From an uncultured Sphingomonadaceae bacterium (GTDB lineage Bacteria; Pseudomonadota; Alphaproteobacteria; Sphingomonadales; Sphingomonadaceae): a DNA stretch of 60,660 bases. The notes below the pieces were generated by a model. It did not search any database. It saw only the letters and a list, made by a program, of their open reading frames with translations, and was not told the origin of the DNA. Where the stretch lies: positions 1 through 60,660 of the forward strand of contig CALMVA010000054.1 of assembly GCA_937873035.1 (NCBI GenBank). The letters are read 5' to 3'. Every line of letters starts with the position of its first letter. Position 1 is the first letter of the stretch. The position numbers and the translations under genes were made by a program. Below, in pieces: positions 26,254 to 35,696 of the stretch.

Positions 26254-27650
26254 TTGGCAGGCGTCGCCCGTTCGGCGACATAGGCCGCAATCGCCTCCTT
26301 GGTCGCAGGCAGCGTCGCGTAACGCTCTTCACGCTCGAAGAGATTGCCCATGCGCGCTGGCAGATGCGGGCGCACGCCGGTGGCGCGCTCCACGGCATCG
26401 CGGAACTTGGCCGGATGTGCGGTCGCCAGCGTAACGACCGGAACGTCTGCCGGAAGATCCGCCGCGCGGGCCGCCGCAAGGCCGATGGCGCTGTGCGGAT
26501 CAATCACGTTGTTCGCGCGGTCATGCGCCCAGCGCATCGCGCTCGACATGGTATCGGCATCGACGCGGGCACTGACGAACAGATCCTTGGCGCCTGCCAG
26601 CATATCGGCGGGGATTGTCATCCCCTTCGTTGCTTCAAAGCCCGCCATCATCTTGGCAAGCCCAGCGCCATCGCGCCCGGCGAGATCGAACAGCAGCCGC
26701 TCGAAATTTGAGCTGACCTGAATGTCCATGCTCGGCGTCGCCGTGGGCGTCACCGTGCCGCAGCTATAATCGCCGCTGGTGAGCGCGCGGTGGAGAATGT
26801 CGTTGACGTTGGTCGCCACGATCAGCTTCGCCACCGGAAGCCCCATGCGGCTGGCGACATAGCCCGCAAACACATCACCGAAATTGCCCGTGGGCACCGA
26901 GAAGGCAACGGGGCGGTCCGGCGCGCCAAGGCGGACGGCGGTGTAGAAATAATAGACCACCTGCGCCATCAGCCGCGCCCAGTTGATCGAGTTGACCGCC
27001 GAGAGCGTGAAGCGACCGTTGAAGTCACGATCATTGAAGAGCGCCTTCACAATGGCCTGTGCATCGTCAAAGCTGCCTTCAATGGCAATATTATGGACGT
27101 TGGGCGCAAGCACCGTCGTCATCTGGCGGCGCTGCACGTCGGACACGCGGCCGAGCGGGTGGAGCATGAAAATGTCGATCTTCGCGCGGCCCGCCACGCC
27201 ATCAATCGCGGCCGAGCCGGTATCGCCCGATGTTGCACCGATGATGGTGAGGTGCGCCTCGCGCTTGGCGAGGAATGTCTCGAACAGCTGGCCGAGCAGC
27301 TGGAGCGCCACATCCTTGAAAGCCAGCGTCGGGCCGTGGAACAGCTCCATCAGCCAATGCGTGTGATCGAGCTGGACAACGGGCGTCACCGCATCATGCG
27401 CAAAGCGGCCATAGGCGGCCTTGCAAAGCCGCGTCAGCGTCGCATCGTCAAGGCATCCCGCGACAAAGGGCCGCATGACGGCAACGGCAGTATCGACGTA
27501 AGACAGGCCACGCATCGCCGCGATCTCTGCCCTGGAGAAGCTCGGCCAGTGCCCCGGCACATAAAGACCGCCATCCGACGCCAGCCCTGCAAGGGTGGCG
27601 CCTTCGAAATCGAGCGCGGGCGCGCTCCCCCTGGTGCTGACGTAACGCAT
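26250..27650 (-). CDS. thrC: Threonine synthase
   Basis: ThrC converts O-phosphohomoserine to threonine with pyridoxal phosphate. The 466-residue length and the PLP-Lys motif GPTLAFKDVALQ fit the class-I bacterial form, with TSGDTGSAA and SVPTGNFGDVFAGYVA phosphate-binding loops. It lies downstream of SURF1 with 69 bases between, and the methyltransferase follows in overlap. So it may share the tail of the oxidase operon or have its own promoter in the gap. Confidence 0.97.
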   Translation of the reverse strand: MRYVSTRGSAPALDFEGATLAGLASDGGLYVPGHWPSFSRAEIAAMRGLSYVDTAVAVMRPFVAGCLDDATLTRLCKAAYGRFAHDAVTPVVQLDHTHWLMELFHGPTLAFKDVALQLLGQLFETFLAKREAHLTIIGATSGDTGSAAIDGVAGRAKIDIFMLHPLGRVSDVQRRQMTTVLAPNVHNIAIEGSFDDAQAIVKALFNDRDFNGRFTLSAVNSINWARLMAQVVYYFYTAVRLGAPDRPVAFSVPTGNFGDVFAGYVASRMGLPVAKLIVATNVNDILHRALTSGDYSCGTVTPTATPSMDIQVSSNFERLLFDLAGRDGAGLAKMMAGFEATKGMTIPADMLAGAKDLFVSARVDADTMSSAMRWAHDRANNVIDPHSAIGLAAARAADLPADVPVVTLATAHPAKFRDAVERATGVRPHLPARMGNLFEREERYATLPATKEAIAAYVAERATPAK

Positions 27651-27719
27651 GATGTGCGCGCCCTAACCGCCTCGTGCGCCTAGGGCAAGTTCAGGCGCGG
27701 CAATCCTCGCGCATTTCTC

Positions 27720-28340
27720 TCACGACCCGCGCTGGCGGCGACGCAGGGCGAGGACATAAATGATCGCCGCAACGCCTGCGAAGAGGAACCATTGAACGGC
27801 ATAGGCCAGATGATTGTTGGGCACTTCATCGGGCGAGGGCGCAGCACTTGCCTCCAGCCCCGGCGCGGCTGTGGCGGAGATCAGCATGGGGCGCAGCACT
27901 TCTGCCGGGCCACCGATCCGCGCGAACAGGCTCTGGTGGCTCGGCTCGGTCGTGACGATGCCCGACACCAGCCCCCCCTTCCAGTCTGGCCGCAGCTTGG
28001 GGTCACGCGTTATGCCCATATCGGCGAGCAGCCCCGGACCTTCGGCCCCCGTGCGACATTCGGCAATCCAGCGATAGCCAGAACCGCCCTTGGCGCTGCG
28101 CCCGCCTTCGGTGCGCCAGTGCGTCACCCCAAGGCACATGGCAGAGGACCTGCGGAAGAGAAGCGCATCGGCAACGGGCGCGGTTGGCACATAAGTGACT
28201 GCGGGCCTACCGAGATTGGCGCGATAAAGCGCAAGCTGCGCCTCCTTTTCGTGCCGCCGGTCAAGCTGCCACAGGCCAAGCCCCACCATCGCCGCACAGG
28301 CAAGCGCGACAATGACAGTCGGGATCAGGGGAAAGCGCAT
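27720..28340 (-). CDS. SURF1 family cytochrome c oxidase assembly protein
   Basis: The 206-residue protein has one membrane helix at each end (FPLIPTVIVALACAAMVGLGLW and AVQWFLFAGVAAIIYVLAL) around a periplasmic domain, the SURF1 topology. The opening GLWQLDRRHEKEAQ is the family signature. It helps insert heme a into subunit I of the aa3 oxidase. It overlaps DUF983 as TGATG and belongs to the cta operon. Confidence 0.93.
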   Translation of the reverse strand: MRFPLIPTVIVALACAAMVGLGLWQLDRRHEKEAQLALYRANLGRPAVTYVPTAPVADALLFRRSSAMCLGVTHWRTEGGRSAKGGSGYRWIAECRTGAEGPGLLADMGITRDPKLRPDWKGGLVSGIVTTEPSHQSLFARIGGPAEVLRPMLISATAAPGLEASAAPSPDEVPNNHLAYAVQWFLFAGVAAIIYVLALRRRQRGS

Positions 28341-28708
28341 CAGCCGACCAGACGCCCTTCACGCGCGCGATTGCGATATTCAAGAATGAGGAGCGCGCCC
28401 TTGGCCAGCCGCAATAGCCCTATGACGAGAATGATCGTCAGCGGCACCCAGAGCAAAATATGCACCCAGATGGGCGGCGAGACGGAAAGCTCCAGCATGA
28501 TCGCGCCCATCGTGATGAGGCCGCCCACGATCATGATAAGGAACGCCGCCGGGCCGTCCCCCACATTGAACTGGGCGAAGTCGAGCTGGCAATTGGAACA
28601 TTGCCCGGAAAAGCGAACGGCGCCCGCGAACAGGGTCGGGGCGCCGCAGCGAGGGCACAACCCCCGCAACGACGCCTGTGTCGTGTCGGGGGCCTGCCAG
28701 TCTGTCAT
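28340..28708 (-). CDS. DUF983 membrane protein
   Basis: The 122-residue protein has a zinc-ribbon-like CPRCGAPTLF..CSNCQLDF at residues about 15-42, then two membrane helices. DUF983 genes are regularly found inside alphaproteobacterial aa3 oxidase operons between ctaE and SURF1, as here, and are presumed to aid assembly. No function is proven. It lies 3 bases after ctaE. Confidence 0.9.
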   Translation of the reverse strand: MTDWQAPDTTQASLRGLCPRCGAPTLFAGAVRFSGQCSNCQLDFAQFNVGDGPAAFLIMIVGGLITMGAIMLELSVSPPIWVHILLWVPLTIILVIGLLRLAKGALLILEYRNRAREGRLVG

Positions 28709-28711
28709 GGT

Positions 28712-29629
28712 TTAGCCGCCGTGAACCGGAGCACCCCAGCCGCCCCACACATAGATGCAGACGAAGAGGAACAGCCAAACCACGTCAACAAAGTGCCAAT
28801 ACCAGGCGGCCGCTTCGAAGCCGAAATGCTGACGCGTGGTGAAGTGGCCCTTATAGGCGCGGATGAGGCAGACGATCAGGAAGACCGTGCCGACAAACAC
28901 GTGGAAGCCGTGGAAGCCGGTCGCCATGTAGAACGCCGCGCTGTAGTTCAGCCCCTTAAAGGCGAACGGGGCGTGCACATATTCATAGATCTGGATCGAC
29001 GAGAAGAGCAGGCCGAGCAGGATCGTGAGCCACAGGCCCTTTTTCAGATTGTCTTCCGAGCCGACGCCAAGCGCGCCCCAAAAGCCGCGCAGTTCGCCGC
29101 CACGTTCTCCGTTGATGAGCGCATGGTGCGCCCAGGTCACGGTCGTGCCAGAGCAGAGCAGAATGAGCGTGTTGAGCAGCGGGAAGCCAAAAGCGTCGAT
29201 GACTTCAAGGCCCTTGGGCGGCCACACGCCCGGCGCGTTCACGACCGAGCTTGTGCCCGCAATCCGTTCAACAGCACCTTCGATGACCTGCATCGGCTCT
29301 GGGAAGAGCGAGAAATCAAACCACGCCCAGAACCAGCCGACGAAGAACATCACTTCAGAAGCGATGAACAGGATCATGCCGTAACGCAGGTGAAGCTGCA
29401 CGACCGGCGTATGATCGCCGCCCTGAGCTTCCTTCACGACATCCGACCACCAGGCGTAGAAGGTGTACAGGATACCGATCCAGCCGATCGACGCGACAAG
29501 GCCGCCATACGGCATCTTGTGCATCCACATGACCAGCCCGAAAAAGCCGACAAGTGCCGACATCGACCCGAAAAACGGGTGAATGCTGGGTGGAAGGATA
29601 TGGTAGTCGTGGTTCTTTGCGCCTGCCAT
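28712..29629 (-). CDS. ctaE: Cytochrome c oxidase subunit III
   Basis: The 305-residue protein has seven membrane helices and the subunit III pattern HDYHILPPSIHPFFGSM at the start. It also has FWAWFDFSLFP, the Glu-containing SEVMFFVGWF and the C-terminal WHFVDVVWLFLF. It is part of the aa3-type terminal oxidase in the inner membrane. It follows ctaG with 33 bases between. Confidence 0.97.
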   Translation of the reverse strand: MAGAKNHDYHILPPSIHPFFGSMSALVGFFGLVMWMHKMPYGGLVASIGWIGILYTFYAWWSDVVKEAQGGDHTPVVQLHLRYGMILFIASEVMFFVGWFWAWFDFSLFPEPMQVIEGAVERIAGTSSVVNAPGVWPPKGLEVIDAFGFPLLNTLILLCSGTTVTWAHHALINGERGGELRGFWGALGVGSEDNLKKGLWLTILLGLLFSSIQIYEYVHAPFAFKGLNYSAAFYMATGFHGFHVFVGTVFLIVCLIRAYKGHFTTRQHFGFEAAAWYWHFVDVVWLFLFVCIYVWGGWGAPVHGG

Positions 29630-29662
29630 GGTGTTTGCTTTCCCTGTAAATTCGAAAACCGC

Positions 29663-30205
29663 TTAGCTTTGCTTTTTCGCCTCGTCCACCGGATAGAAGG
29701 TGTAACTCAGCGTGATTTCCTCGATCTGCTTTGCGTCCGGGTCCTTCAGGATGGCCGGATCGACATAGAAGACCACCGGCATACGGACTTGCTGGCCGGG
29801 TTGCAGCGTCTGCTTGGTGAAGCAGAAGCACTGGATTTTGGTAAAATATTTTCCCGCCTGATTGGGCGTGACATTGAACGAGGCTGTGCCCGTGACCGGC
29901 TTGTTCGACAGATTTTTCGCCACGAAGAAGGTAATGTCCTGCGCGCCGACCGTCACGATCTCACGTGTCTTTTCCTGCCGAAACTCCCACGGCAGGCCCG
30001 GCACATGGTTCGCATCGAAGCGCACCGAAATCGTCTTGCCCGCAACCGCGCCCGGCGCGGTCGTGCCAACGGCCATCCGCGTGGTGCCGCCAAAGCCTGT
30101 CACCTGGCAGAACAGACGATAAAGCGGGGCGCTCGCATAGCCGACGCCAACCATGCCAAAAGCAAGGCCCGCCGCAAGCAGGCCCGTGCGCGTCTTGCGG
30201 TTCAC
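29663..30205 (-). CDS. ctaG: Cytochrome c oxidase assembly protein CtaG (Cox11)
   Basis: CtaG/Cox11 delivers copper to the CuB site of subunit I. The 180-residue protein has one N-terminal membrane anchor (TGLLAAGLAFGMVGVGYASAP), the APLYRLFCQVTGFGG motif and the copper-binding CFCF (QCFCFTKQTL). The start is GTG 30205 with GAGG upstream; it overlaps the stop of the 39-residue ORF. A longer in-frame ATG (30247) lies inside that ORF and is less likely. Confidence 0.96.
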   Translation of the reverse strand: MNRKTRTGLLAAGLAFGMVGVGYASAPLYRLFCQVTGFGGTTRMAVGTTAPGAVAGKTISVRFDANHVPGLPWEFRQEKTREIVTVGAQDITFFVAKNLSNKPVTGTASFNVTPNQAGKYFTKIQCFCFTKQTLQPGQQVRMPVVFYVDPAILKDPDAKQIEEITLSYTFYPVDEAKKQS

Positions 30206-30321
30206 GGCTGTATCCTCGCCAGCGTGATGAAATAGAAGAGCAGGCACATCGCCACGAGCAGCACAGCGGTTACGATGGATCGCTGGCGACGACGGCGGTG
30301 AAATTCTTCATCAGGTTTCAT
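30202..30321 (-). CDS. 39-residue single-helix membrane protein in cta operon
   Basis: This small gene encodes 39 residues. A charged, Arg-rich N-terminus ([15 protein letters not shown]) is followed by one membrane helix ([20 protein letters not shown]) and a short tail, giving an N-in topology. Its ATG overlaps the ctaB stop (ATGA) and its TGA overlaps the ctaG GTG start, so it is coupled on both sides. Small proteins at this spot recur in alphaproteobacterial cta clusters. A role in copper or heme insertion is a guess from position. Confidence 0.8.
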   Translation of the reverse strand: MKPDEEFHRRRRQRSIVTAVLLVAMCLLFYFITLARIQP

Positions 30322-31232
30322 GAGGCCAACACCATCCGGTCGGCGGCAACCGCGCCGAAGAGAATAAAAAGATAGAGAATCGAAAAGGCAAAAAGCGCCT
30401 TTTCAGGACGCATCTGGTCATCCGCCTGCGCCGTGCGCAGGCCAACGCGCGCTGCCATCAGCAAAAAGACGAGCGAGAGGAGTGCTGCCGTAACGCCATA
30501 AATGCTGCCCAACAGGCCAAGCGACCAAGGCGCAATCGCGCTTGCGACCATCGGCAGCGTGTAGAGCAGCACATGATGGCGCGTCGTTTCTTCACCCGCC
30601 ACAACGGGAAGCATCGGCACGCCGGCATTGGCGTAATCGGTCTTCACGAACAGCGCGAGCGCCCAGAAGTGCGGCGGCGTCCACAAAAAGACGATGGTGA
30701 AGAGCAGCACCGGCAGCAGCGTGATGTCGCCCGTGGCAGCCGCCCAGCCGATCATCGGTGGAAAGGCCCCGGCGGCACCGCCAATGACGATGTTCTGCGG
30801 CGTCCGGCGTTTGAGCCAGACGGTGTAGATAAGGACGTAAAAGAGGATCGAGGCGAGCAAAATCGCGCCTGCAACCCAGTTGGTCGCAAGGCCGAGCGTC
30901 AGCACCGAAAAGAAGGAAAGCCCGACGCCAAAATGCAGCGCGGATTGCCGATCCATGCGCCCGGCGGGCAGCGGACGGCCAGCCGTGCGCTTCATCTTCG
31001 CATCAATATCGGCTTCATACCATTGGTTGAGCGCGCCCGCCGCACCTGCGCCGAGCGCAATGCAGAGCACCGCAGTGAAGCCCAGAACCGGGTGGATGGA
31101 AACCGGCGCGGCAAGAAGGCCGCACAGCCCGGTGAAGACGACGAGCGACATCACCCGCGGCTTCGTCAGCGCAAGAAAATCGCGCCAATCCGCGGGGAGT
31201 GTCTCTGTGTTCGTCACGCTCAGGCTTGTCAT
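30318..31232 (-). CDS. ctaB: Protoheme IX farnesyltransferase (heme O synthase)
   Basis: CtaB attaches a farnesyl group to heme b to make heme o, the precursor of heme a. The 304-residue polytopic protein has the UbiA-type motifs [21 protein letters not shown] and the second Asp-containing loop [15 protein letters not shown]. It stands between ctaD and ctaG. A hairpin and a 12-codon ORF ending in its own ATG start lie in the 114-base gap after ctaD. Confidence 0.97.
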   Translation of the reverse strand: MTSLSVTNTETLPADWRDFLALTKPRVMSLVVFTGLCGLLAAPVSIHPVLGFTAVLCIALGAGAAGALNQWYEADIDAKMKRTAGRPLPAGRMDRQSALHFGVGLSFFSVLTLGLATNWVAGAILLASILFYVLIYTVWLKRRTPQNIVIGGAAGAFPPMIGWAAATGDITLLPVLLFTIVFLWTPPHFWALALFVKTDYANAGVPMLPVVAGEETTRHHVLLYTLPMVASAIAPWSLGLLGSIYGVTAALLSLVFLLMAARVGLRTAQADDQMRPEKALFAFSILYLFILFGAVAADRMVLAS

Positions 31233-31268
31233 AACTTGTTGCCCCGTTTCCCCCGCCCCGCAGGCATT

Positions 31269-31300
31269 GCCCGGAGCCGCGACTGGCGCGGACTCCGGGC
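31269..31300. other. Strong hairpin between ctaD and ctaB
   Basis: GCCCGGAG (31269-31276) and CTCCGGGC (31293-31300) pair, with further CCGCG/CGCGG pairing inside. On the transcribed minus strand no T-run follows, so it is more likely an mRNA stabiliser or partial attenuator behind ctaD than a full terminator. Confidence 0.55.
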
Positions 31301-31346
31301 TTTGTCCTTGGTCAGATCGGGAAGGAACGGATCATGCCGTTACCGT

Positions 31347-33014
31347 TCAGTCGATCTTGGGCAAAGTTTCGAACTGGTGGAACGGCGGCGGGCTGGGCAG
31401 CGTCCACTCAAGCGTGGTCGCACCTTCACCCCAGTAATTGCCTTCCGCCTTGCGGCCAGCCGCGAGCGACCAGAACACGTTGACGAAGAAAATCACCATG
31501 CCGGCCGCCATCACCACATAGCCCAGCGAAGCGATGTGGTTCCAATAGGCAAAGGCATCCGGGTAATCCGGGTAGCGGCGCGGCATACCCTGCAGGCCCA
31601 GGAAGTGCATCGGGAAGAACACCATGTTCACGCCGACGAAGAACACCCAGAAGTGCAGATGACCGAGGAAGTCATTGAGGTGACGACCGCTCATCTTGCC
31701 GAACCAGTAGGTGAAGCCCGCAAAGAGCGAGAACACCGCGCCGAGCGACAACACATAGTGGAAGTGCGCGACGACATAATAGGTGTCGTGCATATAGTTA
31801 TCGATGCCGCCATTGGCGAGCACGACGCCGGTCACGCCGCCAACGGTGAACATGAAGATGAAGCCAAGTGCCCACACCATCGGCACGCTGAAGCGCAGCG
31901 AGCCGCCCCACATCGTTGCGATCCACGAGAAGATCTTGATGCCGGTTGGCACCGCGATCACCATCGTTGCGGCGGTGAAATACATCTTGGTGTTCACGTC
32001 GAGGCCGGTCGTGAACATATGGTGCGCCCACACGATGAAGCCGACAACGCCGATCGCGACCATGGCATAGGCCATGCCGAGATAACCGAAGACGGGCTTT
32101 TTCGAGAAGGTCGAGATGATCTGGCTGACAATGCCGAAGCCCGGCAGAATCATGATGTACACTTCGGGGTGGCCGAAGAACCAGAAGAGGTGCTGGTAAA
32201 GAACGGGGTCACCGCCACCAGCCGGATCGAAGAAGGTCGTGCCGAAGTTACGGTCCGTCAGCAGCATCGTGATCGCAGCGGCAAGAACCGGCAGCGACAG
32301 AAGCAGAAGGAAGGCGGTCACGAGAACCGACCACACGAACAGCGGCATCTTGTGGAGCGTCATGCCCGGTGCGCGCATATTGAAGATGGTCGTGATGAAG
32401 TTGATCGCTCCCATGATCGAGCTGGCACCGGCAAGGTGCAGCGCGAAGATGGCCATGTCGACCGCCGGGCCCTGCGAGCCATAGGTCGAAAGCGGTGCAT
32501 AAACCGTCCAGCCCGTGCCAGCGCCCAGCCCCGTGCCGCCCGGCATGAAGGTCGAGCCGAGCAGAAGCGTGAATGCCGGAATAAGCAGCCAGAACGAAAT
32601 ATTGTTCATGCGCGGGAACGCCATGTCAGGCGCACCGATCATGATCGGAACGAACCAGTTGCCAAAGCCGCCGATGATGGCGGGCATGACCATGAAGAAC
32701 ACCATGATGAGGCCGTGCGCGGTGATGAGCACGTTCCACATATGGAAAGCCTGGTCGAGGCTGGCGCCCTGACCTTCGAGAATAGCGGCCCAGGTCGTGA
32801 GATACTGGATGCCGGGCTGGGCGAGCTCTGCGCGCATCAGGCCCGAAATCGCACCACCGATGACCCCCGCGAAAATCGCGAAAATCAGGTAGAGCGTGCC
32901 GATATCCTTATGGTTGGTCGACATGAACCAGCGGGCAAAAAATGCCGGCTTGTGGTCCGCATCGTGATGATCGTGCGCATGATCGTGCGTTGCAGCGACG
33001 GTGGTCATGGTCAT
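31347..33014 (-). CDS. ctaD: Cytochrome c oxidase subunit I
   Basis: CtaD is the catalytic heme a/a3-CuB subunit. The 555-residue protein has twelve membrane helices. The active-site motif [10 protein letters not shown] carries the cross-linked His-Tyr and proton K-channel region, followed by WAHHMF. The heme ligands lie in [20 protein letters not shown]. The first residues are His-rich ([13 protein letters not shown]), an optional metal-binding extension seen in sphingomonads. It abuts ctaC, sharing one base. Confidence 0.98.
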   Translation of the reverse strand: MTMTTVAATHDHAHDHHDADHKPAFFARWFMSTNHKDIGTLYLIFAIFAGVIGGAISGLMRAELAQPGIQYLTTWAAILEGQGASLDQAFHMWNVLITAHGLIMVFFMVMPAIIGGFGNWFVPIMIGAPDMAFPRMNNISFWLLIPAFTLLLGSTFMPGGTGLGAGTGWTVYAPLSTYGSQGPAVDMAIFALHLAGASSIMGAINFITTIFNMRAPGMTLHKMPLFVWSVLVTAFLLLLSLPVLAAAITMLLTDRNFGTTFFDPAGGGDPVLYQHLFWFFGHPEVYIMILPGFGIVSQIISTFSKKPVFGYLGMAYAMVAIGVVGFIVWAHHMFTTGLDVNTKMYFTAATMVIAVPTGIKIFSWIATMWGGSLRFSVPMVWALGFIFMFTVGGVTGVVLANGGIDNYMHDTYYVVAHFHYVLSLGAVFSLFAGFTYWFGKMSGRHLNDFLGHLHFWVFFVGVNMVFFPMHFLGLQGMPRRYPDYPDAFAYWNHIASLGYVVMAAGMVIFFVNVFWSLAAGRKAEGNYWGEGATTLEWTLPSPPPFHQFETLPKID

Positions 33015-34096
33015 TACGCCTTGGTGTTGGCTGCCGGCGCTGCCGGAGCGGTTTCATTGGCGCCTTCAGCCGGGGCGGCCGCAGGAGCGGCAGCCGGGGC
33101 AGCGGCGGGAGCAGCGGCAGCAGGCGCGGCAGCGGGCTCAGCACCCGGCATCTTGCCACCCTTCGACGCCACCCAGCGTGCGAATGTTTCCTTCGAGACG
33201 ACTTCAACCGCAATCGGCATGAAGCCGTGGCGCGCGCCGCAAAGTTCAGAGCACTGGCCGTAATAAAGGCCTTCCTTGTCCACCTTGAACGTCACTTCGT
33301 TCAGGCGACCGGGAACGGCGTCCATCTTGGTCCAGAAGGCGGGAACTGCGAATGAGTGGATCACGTCATCCGAGGTCACAATCGCCTTGATCTCAGTGTT
33401 GACCGGCACGACGATGCGGTTGTCGACGGCCAGCAGGCGGGGCTCACCACGCTTGGCCGCTTCCGCGTCGGGAAGCATATTCGACACGACTTCAAAGTCG
33501 CCATGGTCAGGATATTGATAGGACCAATACCATTGATGGCCGATCACCTTGATCGTCACGGCATCCTTGCCCGCCGGCTTATACTGCGCGGCAAGCAGGC
33601 TGATCGACGGAATGGCGACAACCACGAGAATGATGACCGGAATGAGCGTCCAGAGGACTTCGATCAACGTGTTGTGGCTGGTCTTGGATGCAACCGGGTT
33701 TGCCGCGCGGCGATAGCGCACCATCACCCACAGCAGCAGACCAAGAACGAACAGCGAGATCACCGTGATGATCGGCAGCAGCAGCGCATCGTGCAGCCAC
33801 AGCGCGCGCTCACCATTTTGCGTGACCTGCACCTGCATACCCAGCTTGCCATCGGTCGGCTGACCGATGCCCGGAACGGGCACGAGCGCGGCGGGCGCTT
33901 CGGGTTTGGCCTGCTCGGCAGCCGGGGCGGCCGCAGCATCCGCCTTGACGGCGGGCGCGGCAGTGACCGGCGCGGGAGCAGCGGCAACCGGCGCCGGAGC
34001 GGCGGGGGTTGCTTGCGCCATCGCAGACGCCGGTGCAAGCACCAGGCCGATTGCGATCAGGGCAGATCTCAGCATCTTCATTACCTGTTTGTCCAT
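33014..34096 (-). CDS. ctaC: Cytochrome c oxidase subunit II
   Basis: CtaC carries the CuA centre that accepts electrons from cytochrome c. The protein (360 residues from ATG 34096; ATG 34081 is an alternative) has a signal peptide, two membrane helices and a periplasmic cupredoxin domain. CuA ligands are in [15 protein letters not shown]. Unusual are two low-complexity Ala/Pro segments, one after the signal peptide (about 45 residues) and one at the C-terminus (about 35 residues), both beyond the conserved core. It is the first gene of the operon. Confidence 0.96.
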   Translation of the reverse strand: MDKQVMKMLRSALIAIGLVLAPASAMAQATPAAPAPVAAAPAPVTAAPAVKADAAAAPAAEQAKPEAPAALVPVPGIGQPTDGKLGMQVQVTQNGERALWLHDALLLPIITVISLFVLGLLLWVMVRYRRAANPVASKTSHNTLIEVLWTLIPVIILVVVAIPSISLLAAQYKPAGKDAVTIKVIGHQWYWSYQYPDHGDFEVVSNMLPDAEAAKRGEPRLLAVDNRIVVPVNTEIKAIVTSDDVIHSFAVPAFWTKMDAVPGRLNEVTFKVDKEGLYYGQCSELCGARHGFMPIAVEVVSKETFARWVASKGGKMPGAEPAAAPAAAAPAAAPAAAPAAAPAEGANETAPAAPAANTKA

Positions 34097-34163
34097 GTTA
34101 CGACCCGGAATTCCGGGCAAGAAAGGGCCCCTGGAGACATCAAAACAAGACGCTCCGCCGCGG

Positions 34164-34192
34164 CCTATACGCGGCAAATCCCAGAGGCTCAA
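34164..34192 (-). promoter_or_regulatory. Sigma70-like promoter of the cta operon
   Basis: On the minus strand TTGAGC (34192-34187) and TATAGG (34169-34164) are separated by 17 bases, a near-consensus arrangement. Transcription would begin near 34157, giving a leader of about 60 bases before ctaC. Confidence 0.6.
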
Positions 34193-34283
34193 GCGATTCA
34201 AGACGCATTTTTTGCGCAGGATTGCAGCCATCGCCCCGCCACCTTAATGGGCGAGAAACCAGTTGTTTAAGGCGTGGCACCAG

Positions 34284-34877
34284 ATGACGATGACAGATGA
34301 CGATATTCTCAATGAATTCCGCGCGGCAGAAGCCCTGCTTGAAGGCCACTTCATTCTCTCCTCCGGCTTGCGCAGCCCGCGTTATCTCCAGTGTGCGCGC
34401 GTGCTGATGAACCCGGCGCGCGCGGCCCGCCTTTCCGATGAAATCGCGCGCCGCCTGCCCGCCGAAGTGCGGAACGCCATCGACGTCGTCGTTTCGCCTG
34501 CCATGGGCGGTATCATCATCGGCCATGAAATGGGCCGCGCGCTGGGCAAGGATGCGGTCTTCCTTGAACGCCCCGATGGCGTGTTCGGCCTGCGCCGCGG
34601 CTTCCGGCTTGAGCCCGGCCAGAAAGTGCTGATGGTGGAAGATGTGGTGACGACGGGGCTTTCCTCGCGTGAAGCGATTGAAGCCGTGAAGCGCGAAGGC
34701 GGTGAGGTGATTGCCGAAGCATCGCTCGTCGATCGCTCGAACGGCTCGGTCGATCTGGGGGTTCCCTTCTTCCCGCTGATCCGCCTTGATGTGCCCACTT
34801 ATGCGGCGGACGATCTGCCGCCTGATCTCGCCGCCATTCCCGCCATCAAGCCGGGAAGCCGAAAGGAAGCCGCTTGA
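34284..34877 (+). CDS. pyrE: Orotate phosphoribosyltransferase
   Basis: PyrE makes orotidine 5'-phosphate from orotate and PRPP. The protein of about 197 residues has the opening FILSSGLRSPRYLQ, the PRPP loop VLMVEDVVTTGLSS and the family's AVFLERPDGVFGLRRGF segment. ATG 34284 or ATG 34290 is the likely start; neither has a strong ribosome site, and a TTG at 34263 is less likely. It overlaps pdxJ by TTGA. Confidence 0.96.
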   Translation: MTMTDDDILNEFRAAEALLEGHFILSSGLRSPRYLQCARVLMNPARAARLSDEIARRLPAEVRNAIDVVVSPAMGGIIIGHEMGRALGKDAVFLERPDGVFGLRRGFRLEPGQKVLMVEDVVTTGLSSREAIEAVKREGGEVIAEASLVDRSNGSVDLGVPFFPLIRLDVPTYAADDLPPDLAAIPAIKPGSRKEAA

Positions 34878-35605
34878 CCCAGCATCTGCGCCTTGGCGTC
34901 AATATCGATCATGTGGCGACCATCCGCAATGCGCGCGGCGGGGACCATCCCGATCCGTGGCGCGCGGTGCAGGTTGTTGAAGCGGCGGGCGGCGATGGCA
35001 TTACCGTCCATCTGCGTGAGGACCGGCGCCATATCCGCGATGCCGATCTTGACGTGCTGATGGCGCGCACCACGCTGCCCATCAATCTTGAAATGGCGGC
35101 AACCGAGGAGATGCTGGAAATCGCGCTGCGCCACAAACCGCACGCCGCCTGCATCGTGCCCGAAAAGCGCGAAGAGCGCACGACCGAGGGCGGGCTGGAT
35201 GCCGCAGGCCTCCATAACCATCTCGCGCCGATGGTCGCGCGGCTCAACGATGCGGGCATCCGCGTGAGCCTGTTCATCGAGCCGGACGCCCGCCAGATCG
35301 ACGCCGCCATTCGCCTCAATGCGCCCGTCGTTGAACTGCACACGGGCCGCTATGCGCATTGCGAGGGGGCAGAACTCGCCGCCGAATTGCGCCGCATTTC
35401 CGATGCTGCGGCCCTCGCCGCGCGCAACGGCATAGAACCTCATGCGGGCCATGGACTGACCTTTGACAATGTCGGGCCGATTGCCGCGATCCCGCAGCTG
35501 CGCGAACTCAATATCGGCCATTTCCTCATCGGCGAAGCGATCTTCATCGGGCTGGATGCCAGCATCCGCGAGATGCGCACCCGCATGGACGCGGCACGGG
35601 GGTGA
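34874..35605 (+). CDS. pdxJ: Pyridoxine 5'-phosphate synthase
   Basis: PdxJ condenses 1-deoxyxylulose 5-phosphate with 3-amino-1-hydroxyacetone 1-phosphate to form PNP. The 243-residue TIM barrel shows [38 protein letters not shown] and the C-terminal HGLTFDNVG...[10 protein letters not shown]. It starts at TTG, coupled to pyrE. The pdxJ-acpS-lepB order is common in proteobacteria; here one repeat is inserted before acpS. Confidence 0.97.
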   Translation: MTQHLRLGVNIDHVATIRNARGGDHPDPWRAVQVVEAAGGDGITVHLREDRRHIRDADLDVLMARTTLPINLEMAATEEMLEIALRHKPHAACIVPEKREERTTEGGLDAAGLHNHLAPMVARLNDAGIRVSLFIEPDARQIDAAIRLNAPVVELHTGRYAHCEGAELAAELRRISDAAALAARNGIEPHAGHGLTFDNVGPIAAIPQLRELNIGHFLIGEAIFIGLDASIREMRTRMDAARG

Positions 35606-35614
35606 GGTGCTGCC

Positions 35615-35680
35615 CTCATGCCAGCGCAGGCTGGCATCTCTTTGCCAGACCGCAAGACCCCAGCCTGCGCTGGGGTGCCG
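35615..35680. repeat. Double-palindrome repeat between pdxJ and acpS
   Basis: A single copy in the order ATGCCAGC..GCTGGCAT then CCCCAGC..GCTGGGG, inverted relative to the clusters at 4.7, 6.3 and 23 kb. It stands inside what is otherwise a continuous operon, just before the acpS ribosome site. Confidence 0.9.
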
Positions 35681-35696
35681 ACAGGGAGAGCACCGC

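Noticed and set aside
30573..33263. Very long open frame (896 codons) on the plus strand opposite ctaB and ctaD
   Set aside because: It lies antisense to certain oxidase genes, is rich in His, Arg and Glu as mirrored GC-rich frames are, and has no recognisable domain.
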